Shown: in pieces, positions 5,392-5,764 of the stretch
How positions within the stretch are numbered: position 1 is the stretch's first letter
Layout: every line of letters begins with the position of its first letter
From: DATKMP01 sp035541775
GTDB taxonomy: Bacteria > Bacteroidota > Ignavibacteria > UBA10030
Assembly (NCBI GenBank): GCA_035541775.1
Contig: DATKMP010000077.1
Location: 1-5,764, forward strand
DNA length: 5,764 bases
Direction of reading: 5' to 3'
The notes under the pieces: model-generated
The model's input: only the letters and a program-made list of their open reading frames with translations
What the model was told of the DNA's origin: nothing
Databases searched by the model: none
Position numbers and translations under genes: made by a program

Positions 5392-5764
5392 TTACTGTGT
5401 TACCGGCGTCCAAATTTTCTGGCCTACGTAATTATAAAATGTTACAACGGGATTCGTGTAACTGCCGATCGTGAAAAATGTTTTTTGACTTTTAAGAATT
5501 CCAAGAGCGATAATATAAGTTGATAAATTTTGTTGTTGAATGAGCGTTCCGTCGGAAACATTCCAGAGTTCTATGTTCGTATTATCAGCGACAAACAACC
5601 ACGAACCATCGGATGTGAAGCCGAGTTGATTTATGGTTGATTTGTATCCGCTGGATGAAAATTTTACTGATACTGAAGGGATATCGTAGACTTCAACGAC
5701 ACTAGCGCCGCTTGCTGCGACACACGAACCACTGCATTTCAGCGACCCGATAGTGCCTGGAAAA
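5392..5764 (-). CDS. WD40/beta-propeller-like protein, C-terminal fragment
   Basis: The reading frame is open from the right edge to a TAA at 5392-5394, giving the last 123 residues; the start lies outside the window. A blade-like repeat is visible: INQLGFTSDGSWLFVADNTN then IELWNVSDGTLIQQ, the usual WD40-type pattern of hydrophobic strand, S-D-G turn, strand and W-N-V end. Before it, CVAASGASVVEVYDI reads as the end of another blade, and after it YIIALGILKSQKTFFTIGS starts a further one. It ends KIWTPVTQ with no T9SS sorting domain. A TTG at 5598 inside this frame is not a real start because the homology-like pattern continues straight through it. Role unknown; extracytoplasmic location cannot be judged without the N-terminus. 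It converges with the beta-barrel gene. Confidence 0.75.
   Translation of the reverse strand, partial: FPGTIGSLKCSGSCVAASGASVVEVYDIPSVSVKFSSSGYKSTINQLGFTSDGSWLFVADNTNIELWNVSDGTLIQQQNLSTYIIALGILKSQKTFFTIGSYTNPVVTFYNYVGQKIWTPVTQ

Overview
The window holds five protein-coding genes and looks like an environmental member of the Bacteroidota/Chlorobiota/Ignavibacteriota assemblage. The best clue is the C-terminus of the minus-strand hydrolase, which carries a type IX secretion (T9SS) type A sorting domain with the NYPNPFNP opening that I associate with Ignavibacteria and relatives. The AraC-type regulator at the left is also of a form common in Bacteroidota. Base composition is moderate, and I see no insertion sequence, phage gene, tRNA, rRNA or CRISPR array.

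Layout: (1) 39-932 (+), an AraC-family transcription factor. (2) 933-1180, a leader region with a weak promoter candidate, a hairpin with a GCAA loop and a short palindrome. (3) 1181-2476 (+), a secreted SGNH/GDSL esterase with complete catalytic blocks. (4) 2477-2681, a gap between convergent genes with an A/T hairpin and a 15-bp direct repeat. (5) 2682-4013 (-), a secreted alpha/beta-hydrolase (predicted peptidase/esterase type) with a T9SS sorting domain. (6) 4014-4252, a divergent promoter region with a 16-bp inverted repeat. (7) 4253-5167 (+), an outer-membrane beta-barrel-like protein with a cysteine cluster at the predicted mature N-terminus. (8) 5168-5391, a non-coding stretch between convergent genes, dense in inverted repeats. 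(9) 5392-5764 (-), the C-terminal end of a WD40/beta-propeller-like protein that runs off the right edge.

Three of the four complete genes encode exported proteins, two of them serine hydrolases of families that often act on ester substituents of polysaccharides or on short esters. A regulator next to exported esterases would fit an environmental-polymer utilisation patch, but no glycoside hydrolase, SusC/SusD pair or transporter is visible, so this is only an inference. No convincing novel system (defence, biosynthetic or mobile) is present. The items most worth checking are the ATACAC-N4-GTGTA(T/C) palindrome found in two intergenic regions, the Cys-cluster outer-membrane protein, and the array of hairpins at 5171-5279.
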